From NCBI GenBank assembly GCA_050304855.1, contig JBNLEI010000084.1:1-14926 (forward strand): a stretch of 14,926 nt of DNA. The letters are read 5' to 3'. The notes under the pieces were generated by a model. It was not told the DNA's origin and searched no databases. It saw only the letters and a program-made list of their open reading frames with translations. Position 1 is the first letter of the stretch, and the number at the start of each line of letters is the position of its first letter. Of the stretch, positions 7,272 through 14,035 are shown one piece after another. The position numbers and the translations under genes were made by a program. Origin of the DNA: Methylomarinum sp050304855. GTDB taxonomy: Bacteria; Pseudomonadota; Gammaproteobacteria; Methylococcales; Methylomonadaceae.

Positions 7272-8177
7272 ATGGAAAAGCGCAGTATCCTTCATATGTT
7301 CGACCCGATGCCTAACAACAGTCCCTTTGATGTCAATATGGGAATGGATGCCGGTTTCGATGTACTTATGCCTTATTCCAACGTCAAACTGGAAAATGTC
7401 CATGCGTTAACGCAGGACGCGATTTTTTCGCGCGGCCCATCAGGCGTTAAAAAAACCGCCATATTTATTGGGGGGCGCGACATGGGAATGGCTATCGATA
7501 TGTTGAAAGCAACCAAGCAAGCGATGGTACCTCCCTTTGAAATCTCAGTCTTCGCCGACCCGAGCGGCGCTTTTACCACCGCAGCCGCTTTGGTAGCCTG
7601 CGTGGAAAAAGAACTAAAACAAAAACACGGCAAAGAACTAAAAGACTGCAAGGCCCTTGTTTTCGGCGGCACAGGGCCTGTCGGCATTGCTACCGGTGTC
7701 ATTGCATCTTTAGCGGGCGCCGCTACAACACTGGTCGATCACTTATCGGCTGATACCGCTAACGACGCAGCCAAAGAATATAACCGCCGTTTTAAAGCGA
7801 CCCTAAAAGGGGCCGTAGCCGGTTCAGACGCCGAAAAAACGGCCCTAATTGCCGATTCCGATGTGATTTTCTGTACCGCCAAAGCAGGCATTCAGGTTCT
7901 AAATGCCAACGTTTTGGCACAAGCCAAACAACTGAAAGTAGCCGGAGATGTTAACGCCGTGCCGCCTATGGGCATTGAGGGAATTCACCTAAAAGACCTC
8001 GGAGCTCCGCTGATTCACGCGACCCAATCTGAAGGCGCAGTCGGCGTTGGTGCATTGGCAGTCGGAAACATAAAATACCAACTACAAAACGTATTGCTAA
8101 AATCGATGCTTGAGACCGACAAGCCGTTATATCTGGATTTTAGAGACGCTTTCATCAAAGCCCAGGCACTAGTGTAA
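7272..8177 (+). CDS. mtdB: NAD(P)-dependent methylene-tetrahydromethanopterin dehydrogenase MtdB
   Basis: MtdB oxidises methylene-H4MPT to methenyl-H4MPT in the H4MPT formaldehyde-oxidation branch. The protein has 301 residues (Methylobacterium MtdB is about 297). It carries ILHMF, SPFDVNMGMDAGF, MPYSNV, LTQDAIFSRGP, KTAIFIGGRD, FADPSGAFTT, FGGTGPVG (131-138), DVNAVPPMGIEG and the C-terminal KPLYLDFRDAF, all typical of MtdB. It matches the upstream paralogue at 65 of the first 100 positions without gaps, but diverges strongly at 121-130 and 150-190. After the Rossmann strand it has LVDHLSADT in place of IIGRQLEKA, suggesting a different NAD/NADP preference. The gene converges on the response regulator gene, with a hairpin over the intergenic gap. 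Which of the two copies carries the main catabolic flux cannot be told from sequence. Confidence 0.92.
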   Translation: MEKRSILHMFDPMPNNSPFDVNMGMDAGFDVLMPYSNVKLENVHALTQDAIFSRGPSGVKKTAIFIGGRDMGMAIDMLKATKQAMVPPFEISVFADPSGAFTTAAALVACVEKELKQKHGKELKDCKALVFGGTGPVGIATGVIASLAGAATTLVDHLSADTANDAAKEYNRRFKATLKGAVAGSDAEKTALIADSDVIFCTAKAGIQVLNANVLAQAKQLKVAGDVNAVPPMGIEGIHLKDLGAPLIHATQSEGAVGVGALAVGNIKYQLQNVLLKSMLETDKPLYLDFRDAFIKAQALV

Positions 8178-8186
8178 CGAGATCAA

Positions 8187-8219
8187 GGATTCTGGAGAAA
8201 GCTGATTTCTTCAGAATCC
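8187..8219. terminator. 14-bp hairpin between convergent mtdB and gacA-like genes
   Basis: GGATTCTGGAGAAA (8187-8200) pairs with TTTCTTCAGAATCC (8206-8219) around the loop GCTGA, with one G-T wobble on the plus-strand transcript. It begins 9 nt after the mtdB stop and overlaps the stop codon of the response regulator on the other strand. No clear U-tract follows on either side, so it may be a weak bidirectional terminator or a 3'-end stabiliser. Confidence 0.55.
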
Positions 8220-8858
8220 GTTACTCGTTTCCAGTAAATTGAATTTAACCGCCAAACGGGTTAACTCAACATCATTTTTAACTTTCAACTTGTCATAAAG
8301 TCGATAGCGGTAAGTGTTAACCGTCTTATCACTAATTATCAAGATATCAGACATTTCCTGAATACTTTTACCCTCCAGAATCAAATGAACCACTTGTGAT
8401 TCTCTTTGGGAGAGCTTGGCAAAAGGCGACGCCTCTTCGTCCTTCAAGGCCTGAAATGCCAGATTATTCGCGACTTCGGAACACAAGTAGCGTTTTCCGG
8501 ACATCACGATTCGAATCGCGTTGACCATTTCGTCGACAGGCGATCCTTTGGAAATAAAGCCCAGAGCCCCCATTTTCAATAAGCGTTGAGGAACCAATCC
8601 GTCATTACAAACCGACAAGGCTATGATTTTGGCTCCGGGAATGCGCTGTAAAATCCTTCGGCAAGCTTCGACACCACCAATTCCGGGCATATTGATATCC
8701 ATCATCACAATATCGGGCTTATGCTTTTCGACCAACTCCAGCGCCTCTTCACCGGTACTGCAAACTGCTTCGACCGTAATATCATCGACCGCATTCAACA
8801 GCGCCTCGACTCCGGTTCTGACCAACTCATGATCATCGACAAGTAATACTTTAATCAT
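8211..8858 (-). CDS. GacA/UvrY-type LuxR-family response regulator
   Basis: This 215-residue protein is a two-component response regulator with a receiver domain (1-120) and a LuxR/FixJ-type helix-turn-helix (about 148-208). Receiver residues are present: acidic pair D8/D9, phospho-acceptor D54 in MMDINMP, S81 and K103 in FISKGS. The output domain contains LSQRESQVVHLILEGKSIQEM and SDKTVNTYRYRLYDKL. Length and sequence match GacA/UvrY/SirA, which activates small RNAs that titrate CsrA/RsmA and so controls carbon use, motility and biofilm. In many gammaproteobacteria uvrC follows uvrY, but here the gene ends convergently against mtdB and stands alone. No sensor kinase is in the window, as is usual for GacA. 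No clear ribosome binding site precedes the ATG. The exact orthology (GacA versus another NarL-type regulator) is not certain. Confidence 0.88.
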   Translation of the reverse strand: MIKVLLVDDHELVRTGVEALLNAVDDITVEAVCSTGEEALELVEKHKPDIVMMDINMPGIGGVEACRRILQRIPGAKIIALSVCNDGLVPQRLLKMGALGFISKGSPVDEMVNAIRIVMSGKRYLCSEVANNLAFQALKDEEASPFAKLSQRESQVVHLILEGKSIQEMSDILIISDKTVNTYRYRLYDKLKVKNDVELTRLAVKFNLLETSNGF

Positions 8859-8914
8859 AAAAATAATTCATTGTAGGCTTGATATAACTGTCCATTTATT
8901 AGATAACGGCCGCC

Positions 8915-8930
8915 GCTTAGCTGACTAAGC
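8915..8930. repeat. Inverted repeat upstream of gacA-like gene
   Basis: GCTTAG and CTAAGC flank the 4-base spacer CTGA, about 60 bp upstream of the response regulator start. It could be an operator or a leader hairpin. Function is unknown and the arms are short enough to be coincidental. Confidence 0.35.
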
Positions 8931-8962
8931 CCGATGCAAGTGTCCTAGACTGTCTGATACAC

Positions 8963-8988
8963 AGCAATTATTAACCTATTGAATTGCT
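8963..8988. repeat. Inverted repeat in the gacA/motA intergenic region
   Basis: AGCAATT (8963-8969) and AATTGCT (8982-8988) are perfect 7-bp inverted arms 12 bp apart. The centre-to-centre distance (19 bp) is near two helical turns, as for dimeric-regulator sites. It lies roughly midway in the 348-bp gap 8859-9206, which holds no credible gene. Confidence 0.35.
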
Positions 8989-9026
8989 ATAGTTTCCTCA
9001 TCTATTCCCGGCTCCAAAGAAGAACA

Positions 9027-9054
9027 TTGACAAAGCGCAATGTAATCTTAAACT
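9027..9054 (+). promoter_or_regulatory. Candidate sigma-70 promoter of motAB-like genes
   Basis: TTGACA (9027-9032, perfect -35) is followed at 16-nt spacing by TAAACT (9049-9054, 4/6). This would give a leader of about 145 nt before motA. A convincing flagellar sigma-28 site was not found in the intergenic region. Prediction only. Confidence 0.4.
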
Positions 9055-9206
9055 TTTGACCCTACACTAGACGATTGCCGTCATAATAATCTTTACTTTG
9101 AGAAACCGACCCGGCTTTAATTTCAGTTTCGCCTTTTACTATTATTAGACCTTTTAAGTATGGCCCATAAAGCGTTATCCGGCAAAAAATATGCTATGCT
9201 TTTTTT

Positions 9207-10049
9207 ATGAAAGACAGCAATCCGCTCACTCAATTGTTCGCCCCAAAATCAGCTATCAATTATTCAACCGCATTGGGCATTCTGTTGAGCATCGCCCTGC
9301 TGATTTTTATTGTCGCATTCGCCGCCAACGATCCCGATACCTTTATCAATTTACAGGGCGTGTCGATTGTTGTTATTGGCACAGTAGCGGCGGCATTACT
9401 CAGTTATCCGCTTCGCGACGTCAAACAAGCGCTCAAATCGATCAAACTGATCTTTTTTTACGAAAGTATGAATCCGCAGTCGGAAGCCGATGAAATCGTT
9501 GCAGTCGCCCGCATGTGGTTCAGACGAGATACCATCGCTATCGAAAATGTCATCGACAATATAAACAACCCCTATCTGAAAACCAGTTTTCAACTCATCG
9601 TAGACAACACCCCACTGGACGACATTCTATCGTTATTGCAATGGCGCATTTCCCGTTTACGCGCCAAAGAAAGAGCTGAAGCCAGCATTTTTCACAGCAT
9701 GGCTTCGTTTGCGCCGGCTTTCGGCATGCTAGGCACCCTCGTCGGACTAATCAACATGCTGCAGATCATCGAAATTAAGGACATCAGCTCACTCACTGCT
9801 AATATGGCTGTCGCCTTAACCACTACTTTTTATGGCCTGATGCTAGCGAACCTGATTTTTAATCCGATTGCCATCAAGCTAGAAAGAAGAACCGAGCAAC
9901 GGATCATGATCATGAGCATGATTATGGAAGGCATTACACTGATTGCCGAACGCCGCAATCCGTCTTTCGTCCGCGAAACTCTGAGCTCTTTTATCGCCCA
10001 CTATGACGATGAACTCAAAGAGCCTCCTATAGCTCGAAGCAATGGGTAA
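9207..10049 (+). CDS. motA: MotA/ExbB-family proton channel protein (MotA-like)
   Basis: MotA-type proteins form the ion-conducting stator ring with MotB and push on the flagellar rotor. This 280-residue protein has four membrane segments (about 22-41, 51-67, 163-187, 198-219) and a large cytoplasmic loop (70-160), the MotA layout. Conserved family features are GVSIVVIGTVAAALLSYP, SMASFAPAFGMLGTLVGLI (Pro170) and ALTTTFYGLMLANLIFNPIA (Pro220). The tail after TM4 is short and mostly charged. The ATG is directly preceded by seven T residues with no ribosome binding site, and two overlapping TATGCT words lie just upstream (9190-9200), so a short-leader or leaderless message is conceivable. It overlaps the MotB-like gene by 8 nt. 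No other flagellar gene is in the window, so a flagellar role is plausible but not proven. Confidence 0.85.
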   Translation: MKDSNPLTQLFAPKSAINYSTALGILLSIALLIFIVAFAANDPDTFINLQGVSIVVIGTVAAALLSYPLRDVKQALKSIKLIFFYESMNPQSEADEIVAVARMWFRRDTIAIENVIDNINNPYLKTSFQLIVDNTPLDDILSLLQWRISRLRAKERAEASIFHSMASFAPAFGMLGTLVGLINMLQIIEIKDISSLTANMAVALTTTFYGLMLANLIFNPIAIKLERRTEQRIMIMSMIMEGITLIAERRNPSFVRETLSSFIAHYDDELKEPPIARSNG

Positions 10050-10962
10050 TAAGTCATTCTCACGGCTTGGAGCCTCACAAAATATCGACACCTTACTGAG
10101 CTTGAATGACAGGCGGCATCCTCAGAATTGGCTACTAACCTATATCGATGTTTTTGTTTTGATTATTATGCTGGTCGTTACGTTGGTGGCTTTGAGCAAT
10201 TTCGACACGGACCAAAAATCACAAACAAAACAACCCATTAAGAAGATTTATAAAACACCAACGCCCCCTCAACCCATCAAAACTGAAATCACCGAACCGA
10301 AAGTCTCCGCTCCCGAACTTCCCAAAATGGAAAGCGAGCACCCTCCCGAACAACAACCCAAGACCGAACCAGTTCCGGCGTTAACAGAGAGTGATCAAGC
10401 AACTGAACAAATCGAGGAAAAACCGGCTGGCAGCGAATATCCCGAGGAGAAAATCATTGAAATTGGGAAACAAGTGGAGCCAATCGAACCGGAAACGCCT
10501 CCCAACAACGAAGAAACAATTAAACAGGACTTGGATAAACAACTGGAACAGTTGGGACTTTCGGACAGCATCACCATGACGGTCACGCAAGGCTATGCTC
10601 AATTGGAAATTCAGGACAATATTTTGTACCTTTCTTCAGAAGCCAACTTAACTGAAAAAGGCCGCTCCGTGCTGACCAAACTCACCCCCTTACTGCAACA
10701 AGCCAAAGGGTTAATCTATATCGAGGGCCATACCGACAACCGCCCAATCAAAACGGCGCAGTTTCCGTCCAACTGGGAGTTGGGCGCAGCCAGAGCCACG
10801 AGCGTTTTGCACTTTCTTGCCTCTCAGCAAATCGATGCCGGCCGAATGCGGGCAGTCACTTACGCCGATACCAAACCGATAGCAGACAATAACAGCGCTC
10901 AAGGACGACAGAAAAATCGCCGCGTCAATATAGTGATCAAAGTATCCGACCGGGTCGATTAA
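10042..10962 (+). CDS. motB: MotB-like stator protein with OmpA-type peptidoglycan-binding domain
   Basis: MotB anchors the stator to peptidoglycan and supplies the ion-binding Asp. This 306-residue protein has one N-terminal membrane helix (30-52) containing TYIDVFVLIIML, with Asp36 at the place of the MotB channel Asp. The OmpA-like domain (about 185-300) carries IEGHTDNRPI, NWELGAARATSV, RMRAVTYADTKPIADN and GRQKNRRVNIVI, all peptidoglycan-binding hallmarks. Between them, residues 55-160 form a Pro/Glu/Lys/Gln-rich low-complexity linker, much longer than the plug-linker of enteric MotB. The start overlaps the motA stop within ATGGGTAATAA, indicating coupled translation. The family is clear; whether it drives flagella, or another envelope process as TolR/ExbD-type relatives do, is open. 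The gene converges on lpxH; the 51-bp gap shows no hairpin. Confidence 0.85.
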   Translation: MGNKSFSRLGASQNIDTLLSLNDRRHPQNWLLTYIDVFVLIIMLVVTLVALSNFDTDQKSQTKQPIKKIYKTPTPPQPIKTEITEPKVSAPELPKMESEHPPEQQPKTEPVPALTESDQATEQIEEKPAGSEYPEEKIIEIGKQVEPIEPETPPNNEETIKQDLDKQLEQLGLSDSITMTVTQGYAQLEIQDNILYLSSEANLTEKGRSVLTKLTPLLQQAKGLIYIEGHTDNRPIKTAQFPSNWELGAARATSVLHFLASQQIDAGRMRAVTYADTKPIADNNSAQGRQKNRRVNIVIKVSDRVD

Positions 10963-11013
10963 GTCATTCAGAGAACGGATCAAACCCACTCACTCTTACA
11001 TAAGCACCGAAAT

Positions 11014-11775
11014 TTACACCAGATTTTCGACGAAAAACCCATCCTCACTCCAGCATAATGCGGACGCCGAGTTTTTCTTCCAATCCGCCAGCACGAAACG
11101 CTGCCCGTGCTGCCCATCAATATCAACTTGATGAATTGCCGGACGATGCGTATGGCCGTGAATCAACCGACTACAGCGATATCGGCGCATCGTATCAACA
11201 ACAGTTTCTTGATTAACATCCATAATATCGGACGATTTTTTTCGTTTGTGGAAATAACTGCGAAAACGATACCAACGGGCCGCCAATAGCCTTAGCCATA
11301 AAGGCTTGGACAATACGTCCTGCATCCATTTCTGTGTATGCGACTTAGCTCTAAATTGCTGATAAGGAATATCGTCGGTACACAACAGATCGCCATGGGT
11401 CAACAATGTTCTCACACCGAAAAGATCAAAGACGTGATAGTCGCCCAGCAACGTCACTCCGGTCTCGGCTGCAAATCGCTGCCCTAGCAAAAAATCGCGA
11501 TTGCCCGATTGAAAAAAAACGGCGGTCCCTGACTCCGACAGTTGTTTCAAATGTTTTTTAATCAACCGATTCGGTGGAGTGTTGTCATCGTCTCCAATCC
11601 AGGCATCGAACAAATCACCCAATATATAGAGCGCCTCCGCCTGCTTGGCTCGGTTATCCAAAAACGATACAAACCTGCGCGTCAGGTCTTTTTTTTCCAG
11701 CGAAAGATGTAAATCGGAGATAAAAATAATTTCCTGTGTCAATGTATTTCGCCAGTTGAGAAAAACAAGAGGCAC
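11014..11775 (-). CDS. lpxH: UDP-2,3-diacylglucosamine diphosphatase LpxH
   Basis: LpxH hydrolyses UDP-2,3-diacylglucosamine to lipid X and UMP, the fourth step of lipid A synthesis, at the inner face of the cytoplasmic membrane. The calcineurin-like metal-site motifs appear in order: SDLHL (Asp21, His23), LGDLFDAW (Asp54), GNRDF (91-95), THGD (126-129) and IHGHTHRP (205-212). The start is GTG at 11775, supported by AGGAGG 9 nt upstream, and gives 253 residues. E. coli LpxH is about 240 residues and begins only a few residues before the DLH motif, so a TTG at codon 12 is an alternative, but it has no ribosome binding site. The gene follows the cyclophilin gene by 29 nt, the same order as ppiB-lpxH in E. 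coli, and marks a lipopolysaccharide-bearing Gram-negative. Confidence 0.95.
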   Translation of the reverse strand: MPLVFLNWRNTLTQEIIFISDLHLSLEKKDLTRRFVSFLDNRAKQAEALYILGDLFDAWIGDDDNTPPNRLIKKHLKQLSESGTAVFFQSGNRDFLLGQRFAAETGVTLLGDYHVFDLFGVRTLLTHGDLLCTDDIPYQQFRAKSHTQKWMQDVLSKPLWLRLLAARWYRFRSYFHKRKKSSDIMDVNQETVVDTMRRYRCSRLIHGHTHRPAIHQVDIDGQHGQRFVLADWKKNSASALCWSEDGFFVENLV

Positions 11776-11784
11776 ATAAGCTTG

Positions 11785-11790
11785 CCTCCT
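11785..11790 (-). promoter_or_regulatory. Ribosome binding site deciding the GTG start of lpxH
   Basis: AGGAGG on the minus strand lies 9 nt before the GTG at 11775. An ATG two bases upstream of that GTG is in a different frame, so GTG is the in-frame initiator favoured by this site. Confidence 0.7.
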
Positions 11791-11804
11791 GTTTATTACA
11801 GAGG

Positions 11805-12386
11805 TTAGTTTAATATTTCAGACGATTCGATGACAATATCGGTTTTCGGAACATCTTGGTGCATGCCTCGGCTTCCGGTTGGAACTGAAGCCATTTCATC
11901 CACGACATCCATTCCTTCCACAACCTCGCCAAATACCGCATAACCCCAACCGTTAGGCGTCGGACTAGTATAATTCAGAAAACCGTTATCTTTGTAATTA
12001 ATAAAAAACTGCGCGGTGGCGGAATCAGGATCGGGCGTACGTGCCATCGCCAGAGTCCCGCGATTATTTTTCAGGCCATTGTCAGCCTCGTTTTTAATCG
12101 GAGCGTGCGTTTCTTTTTGCTTGAAATCAGCGTCAAAACCACCACCCTGTGCCATAAATCCGGGAATAACCCGGTGAAAAATAGTGCCGTCATAAAAACC
12201 TTCACGGACATAAGTCAAAAAATTTTCAACTGTGACCGGCGCTTTTTCAGCATCCAATTGAATAACAATCTCCCCAATGGAAGTAGTAAATTTGACTTTT
12301 TTTGGGTTATCCGACATTTTGTTTTCCGTTGCAAATAAAAGAGTTGAGAATAAATAAAGCACCAGAGAAAAAACAATCTTAGCCAT
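11805..12386 (-). CDS. Cyclophilin-type peptidyl-prolyl cis-trans isomerase with N-terminal signal-like segment
   Basis: The enzyme speeds cis-trans isomerisation at proline bonds during protein folding. The core (residues 30-190) has FHRVIPGFMAQGGG (70-83, catalytic Arg72), NRGTLAMAR (108-116), SATAQFFIN (122-130) and AVFGEVVEGMDVVD (150-163), all classic cyclophilin motifs. Residues 1-19 look like a signal peptide or membrane anchor (Lys3, then a hydrophobic run ending LLFA), giving a probable periplasmic location. Met24 begins a sequence much like cytoplasmic PpiB (MSDNPKKVKF), so a second, shorter product is possible. The first ATG has a good AAGGAGA site 5 nt upstream. The gene is divergent from cysS and followed by lpxH, the PpiB position in E. 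coli, suggesting a PpiB ortholog that has gained an export segment. Confidence 0.92.
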   Translation of the reverse strand: MAKIVFSLVLYLFSTLLFATENKMSDNPKKVKFTTSIGEIVIQLDAEKAPVTVENFLTYVREGFYDGTIFHRVIPGFMAQGGGFDADFKQKETHAPIKNEADNGLKNNRGTLAMARTPDPDSATAQFFINYKDNGFLNYTSPTPNGWGYAVFGEVVEGMDVVDEMASVPTGSRGMHQDVPKTDIVIESSEILN

Positions 12387-12416
12387 AGATTCTCCTTAAA
12401 ACGATGCAAATGACAG

Positions 12417-12422
12417 ATTTTA
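12417..12422 (-). promoter_or_regulatory. Possible -10 element of the ppi-lpxH operon
   Basis: TAAAAT (minus strand, 5/6 match) lies about 31 nt before the cyclophilin ATG in an AT-rich gap. No recognisable -35 is present at normal spacing, so this is weak. Confidence 0.25.
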
Positions 12423-12434
12423 TTTGTTTTTTTC

Positions 12435-12464
12435 TTGAAAAAAAAGCCGAAAACTTGGTAAATT
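12435..12464 (+). promoter_or_regulatory. Candidate sigma-70 promoter of cysS
   Basis: TTGAAA (12435-12440, 5/6) and TAAATT (12459-12464, 4/6) are 18 nt apart. Transcription would start near 12471, leaving a leader of about 43 nt before the cysS ATG. Prediction only. Confidence 0.5.
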
Positions 12465-12513
12465 GCAAAGTTTTTTATCGTTCCGGCGAATCCATCAAAA
12501 TTTTGGTTAAAAA

Positions 12514-13899
12514 ATGTTGAAAATATACAACACATTGACGCGAAGCAAAGAAACCTTTACGCCCAGAATACCCGGCAAAGTGGGTATGTATGTTTGCGGC
12601 ATGACGGTCTACGACTATTGTCATATCGGCCATGCTCGCGTCATGGTAGTATTCGATACGGTCGCGCGTTATTTCAGATACCGGGGTTACGAACTGACTT
12701 ACGTGCGAAACGTAACCGATATCGATGACAAAATTATCCAAAGGGCAAACGAGAACGGTGAAGGCTTCAATGCATTGACTGAACGCTTTATCGAAGCCAT
12801 GCACGAAGATGAACGCGCCTTATCGGTGCTACCACCCGATATCGAGCCCAAAGCAACTCAATCGATGTCTGAAATTATCGCTATGATCGAAAAACTCATC
12901 GACAAGGGGCTGGCTTACATCGGTAACAACGGCGACGTTTTTTATTCCGTCGCCAAGTTCGAAAATTATGGTCGCTTGTCGGGTAAAAATATTACCGAAC
13001 TTCAGGCTGGCGAAAGGGTTGGCGTCGATGCCGCCAAAAGAGACCCGCTTGATTTTGTCCTTTGGAAAATGGCTAAACCGGATGAGCCATTTTGGGAGTC
13101 GCCATGGGGAAGAGGCCGTCCCGGTTGGCACATCGAATGCTCAGCAATGTCAACATGCTGCCTGGGCAATCATTTCGACATTCACGGGGGGGGAATGGAT
13201 CTGCAATTTCCTCACCACGAAAACGAAATCGCTCAGTCGGAAGGAGCAACCGGAGAAAAATTCGTTAACCTGTGGATGCATAACGGCTTCGTCAGGGTAA
13301 ACGAAGAAAAAATGTCCAAATCGCTAGGCAATTTTTTCACAGTACGCGAAGTTTTGAAGCAATATCGCCCGGAAATCATTCGTTTTTTCATCCTCTCTAG
13401 CCATTACCACAGTCCGCTGAACTACTCCGACGAGCAACTGGATGAAGCCGGTACCGCGCTAACCCGGCTTTATACCGCTCTTCGGGGGATTGAAGTCGAC
13501 TCAGGCGAAATCGACAACGCCTACCGGGCAACTTTCGAACAGGCAATGAATGATGATTTCAACACCCCTGTCGCCATCTCCGTTCTATTTGATTTAGCCC
13601 GGGAATTAAATAAATCTAAAAACGATCCCGAGTTGGTTCAATCGCTTGCCAACACCCTGAAATATTTAGGCTCCATACTAGGAATATTGCAAGACGATCC
13701 GGATAAATTCTTGCAAGGCGGCGCAAGCGCCGAAAGTTTATCCGAAACCGAAATCAATCAGATGATTGCCCTTCGCACTCAAGCCAAGCAAGACAAAAAC
13801 TGGCCTCAAGCCGATCAAATAAGAGACCAACTAAAAGCGAAAGGCATTATCTTGGAAGACGCGCCTGGTGGAGCGACCACTTGGCGGAGAGAAAATTAA
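12514..13899 (+). CDS. cysS: Cysteinyl-tRNA synthetase
   Basis: CysRS charges tRNA-Cys with cysteine in the cytoplasm using ATP. The protein is 461 residues, the same length as the E. coli enzyme. It has the class I signature HIGH (37-40, in CHIGHARVM) and KMSKS (266-270). The zinc ligands sit at Cys28, Cys209, His234 and Glu238, the same numbers as in E. coli. Other family stretches include TDIDDKII, GRPGWHIECSAMS, DIHGGGMDLQFPHHENE and the C-terminal LRTQAKQDKNWPQADQIRDQL domain. The ATG at 12514 has only a weak ribosome binding site. The gene is divergent from ppi-lpxH, an order conserved in gammaproteobacteria. It is intact with no unusual features. Confidence 0.98.
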   Translation: MLKIYNTLTRSKETFTPRIPGKVGMYVCGMTVYDYCHIGHARVMVVFDTVARYFRYRGYELTYVRNVTDIDDKIIQRANENGEGFNALTERFIEAMHEDERALSVLPPDIEPKATQSMSEIIAMIEKLIDKGLAYIGNNGDVFYSVAKFENYGRLSGKNITELQAGERVGVDAAKRDPLDFVLWKMAKPDEPFWESPWGRGRPGWHIECSAMSTCCLGNHFDIHGGGMDLQFPHHENEIAQSEGATGEKFVNLWMHNGFVRVNEEKMSKSLGNFFTVREVLKQYRPEIIRFFILSSHYHSPLNYSDEQLDEAGTALTRLYTALRGIEVDSGEIDNAYRATFEQAMNDDFNTPVAISVLFDLARELNKSKNDPELVQSLANTLKYLGSILGILQDDPDKFLQGGASAESLSETEINQMIALRTQAKQDKNWPQADQIRDQLKAKGIILEDAPGGATTWRREN

Positions 13900-13924
13900 T
13901 TTCCACTTTAGTGCGTTAAGCACC

Positions 13925-13950
13925 AGCAAAAACTGAAACCTTTTTTTGCT
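13925..13950 (+). terminator. Weak A/T-rich hairpin after cysS
   Basis: AGCAAAAA (13925-13932) can pair with TTTTTGCT (13943-13950) around a 10-base loop; a smaller GTGC/GCAC stem lies at 13911-13923. The stem is mostly A-T and no U-tract follows the stem, so termination would be inefficient and readthrough into fchA is possible. Confidence 0.3.
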
Positions 13951-14035
13951 GCAGCCACAACCGGTGACTTCTCTTTATCCAGAACGAATCAAAGCGAACA
14001 CTATCTCTAAACAAGCAACCCTAAACATCAAACCA

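Noticed and set aside
9207..10962. Zorya-type anti-phage system (ZorA/ZorB are MotA/MotB relatives)
   Set aside because: The MotA-like protein lacks the long ZorA tail, and no ZorC, ZorD or ZorE gene is nearby; the next gene is lpxH.
12475..12804. 109-codon open frame opposite the start of cysS
   Set aside because: It is a shadow of the conserved CysRS N-terminal region on the opposite strand.
13946..14035. TTG-initiated 30-codon extension of fchA
   Set aside because: The encoded residues are not FchA-like, and homology begins at the ATG at 14036.
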